From positions 1-5,621 of the forward strand of contig JAUPKM010000521.1 in assembly GCA_030837445.1 (NCBI GenBank): a DNA stretch of 5,621 bases. The letters run 5' to 3'. Positions 5,359 to 5,621 of this stretch are shown here, piece after piece. Numbering within the stretch: position 1 is the stretch's first letter; each line of letters begins with the position of its first letter. A program made the position numbers and the translations under genes. This stretch comes from Actinomycetota bacterium. Lineage in GTDB: Bacteria > Actinomycetota > Actinomycetes > S36-B12 > UBA10799. Below the pieces are notes generated by a model, which worked only from the letters and a program-made list of their open reading frames with translations, was not told the DNA's origin and did no database searches.

Positions 5359-5376
5359 ATTGGAATCGCTTCCAAT
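5359..5376. promoter_or_regulatory. LacI-family-like operator ahead of the GT-C/hydrolase operon
   Basis: ATTGGAA-TCGC-TTCCAAT has perfect 7-bp arms and a central CG. The core TGGAATCGCTTCCA matches the layout of LacI/GalR operators (TGxxAxCGxTxxCA), and resembles the 14-bp TGGGAGCGCTCCCA site known for the actinobacterial cellobiose regulator CelR. It ends 45 bases upstream of the GTG at 5313, a typical distance for a repressor site overlapping or just downstream of a promoter. No LacI-family gene lies in the window, so the regulator would act from elsewhere. This suggests control of the membrane-protein operon by a sugar (inference). Confidence 0.6.
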
Positions 5377-5440
5377 CGCACGGCCAGGCACCACTGACGG
5401 CTGGCGTGCACGCGCCCAACTCCAAGACCTCCTCCGACCG

Positions 5441-5458
5441 GGGGTCGGCGCCGACCCC
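5441..5458. promoter_or_regulatory. Perfect 18-bp palindrome GGGGTCGGCGCCGACCCC in the divergent region
   Basis: The sequence equals its own reverse complement with no mismatch or spacer. It ends 11 bases before the putative -10 of the rightward gene, covering the -35 region, where a bound dimer would repress or activate. Its sequence is unrelated to the LacI-like site 64 bases away, so two regulators may act on this spacer. GC-rich palindromes can also be chance or structural, and no regulator is identified. Confidence 0.5.
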
Positions 5459-5469
5459 TGCGGTGACGG

Positions 5470-5475
5470 TAGATT
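5470..5475 (+). promoter_or_regulatory. Possible -10 element of a leaderless promoter
   Basis: TAGATT fits TANNNT and ends seven bases before the ATG at 5483, so transcription would begin at or next to the start codon. No Shine-Dalgarno sequence precedes that ATG, which agrees with leaderless expression, common in actinomycetes. No -35 consensus is visible. Confidence 0.35.
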
Positions 5476-5482
5476 CGCGGAC

Positions 5483-5621
5483 ATGCGCGCTCTCGGTTCG
5501 ATTATCGCCTCAGCCTCACTGATCGGCGGCTTCGGCGTCGCTGCCAGGATGGCCACCCACACAGGCGTCCGTCGGCGCCTCACCTGCCGGGCGCCCTCAG
5601 CTGACTGGTCGGCCGCGCCAC
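5483..5621 (+). CDS. Hypothetical protein, N-terminal part (3' truncated by window edge)
   Basis: The frame is open from the ATG at 5483 to the window end, giving 46 residues. It begins 'MRALGSIIASASLIGGFGVA', a hydrophobic Gly/Ala/Ser-rich stretch that could be a signal anchor or first membrane helix. It continues with an Arg-rich part ('GVRRRLTC') and 'RAPSADWSAAP'. Support for a gene is the possible leaderless promoter, the palindrome just upstream, and the divergent arrangement relative to the GT-C operon. The N-terminus looks like those of small actinobacterial membrane proteins, but the part after residue 22 is less typical. The family is not recognisable from this fragment. The opposite strand is also open here, but as a low-complexity extension without a ribosome binding site. 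Confidence 0.45.
   Translation, partial: MRALGSIIASASLIGGFGVAARMATHTGVRRRLTCRAPSADWSAAP

Noticed and set aside
5314..5583. 90-codon N-terminal extension of the GT-C-like protein (ATG at 5583).
   Set aside because: The encoded Arg/Pro/Ser-rich sequence has no domain, overlaps two palindromes and the divergent gene, and the GTG at 5313 has a good GGGAGG.

Overview
The window is GC-rich with actinobacterial-style coding: strong third-position G/C bias, GTG as well as ATG starts, purine-rich GGAGG-type ribosome binding sites, and exported proteins with Arg/Lys-rich N-termini. It most likely comes from an actinomycete (Actinomycetota) chromosome. I cannot name the genus. I saw no mobile element, tRNA, rRNA or CRISPR array.

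Layout, left to right. (1) The C-terminal end of a RimJ/RimL-type GNAT acetyltransferase on + (1-234). (2) Convergent to it, a small conserved hypothetical protein with a dimeric alpha/beta-barrel look on - (293-589). (3) A 266-base divergent intergenic region with two inverted repeats; the stronger one (795-813) lies just ahead of the next gene. (4) Two + strand genes 110 bases apart: an exported protein of unknown family (856-1788) and a membrane-anchored serine hydrolase of the beta-lactamase / 6-aminohexanoate-dimer hydrolase (NylB-like) type (1899-3386). (5) Convergent to these, a - strand pair: a polytopic GT-C-like membrane protein (5313-4078) followed by a small alpha/beta hydrolase (4066-3407). 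The stop of the first overlaps an ATG of the second as ATGA, so they are very probably one operon. (6) A divergent control region (5314-5482) with two different palindromes. One is a LacI-family-like operator next to the - operon, and the other is a perfect 18-bp GC-rich palindrome in the -35 position of a putative leaderless promoter. (7) The first 46 codons of a rightward gene that runs off the end.

Two modules look functional. The + pair places an exported unknown protein and an anchored hydrolase on the outside of the membrane, so they may act on the same envelope or extracellular substrate (inference). The - pair couples a probable envelope glycosyltransferase-like membrane protein to a cytoplasmic esterase-like enzyme, under what looks like sugar-responsive LacI-type control (inference). 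I see no clear sign of a previously undescribed defence or mobile system. The most informative novelties are the uncharacterised exported protein with its hydrolase neighbour, and the two-palindrome divergent control region.
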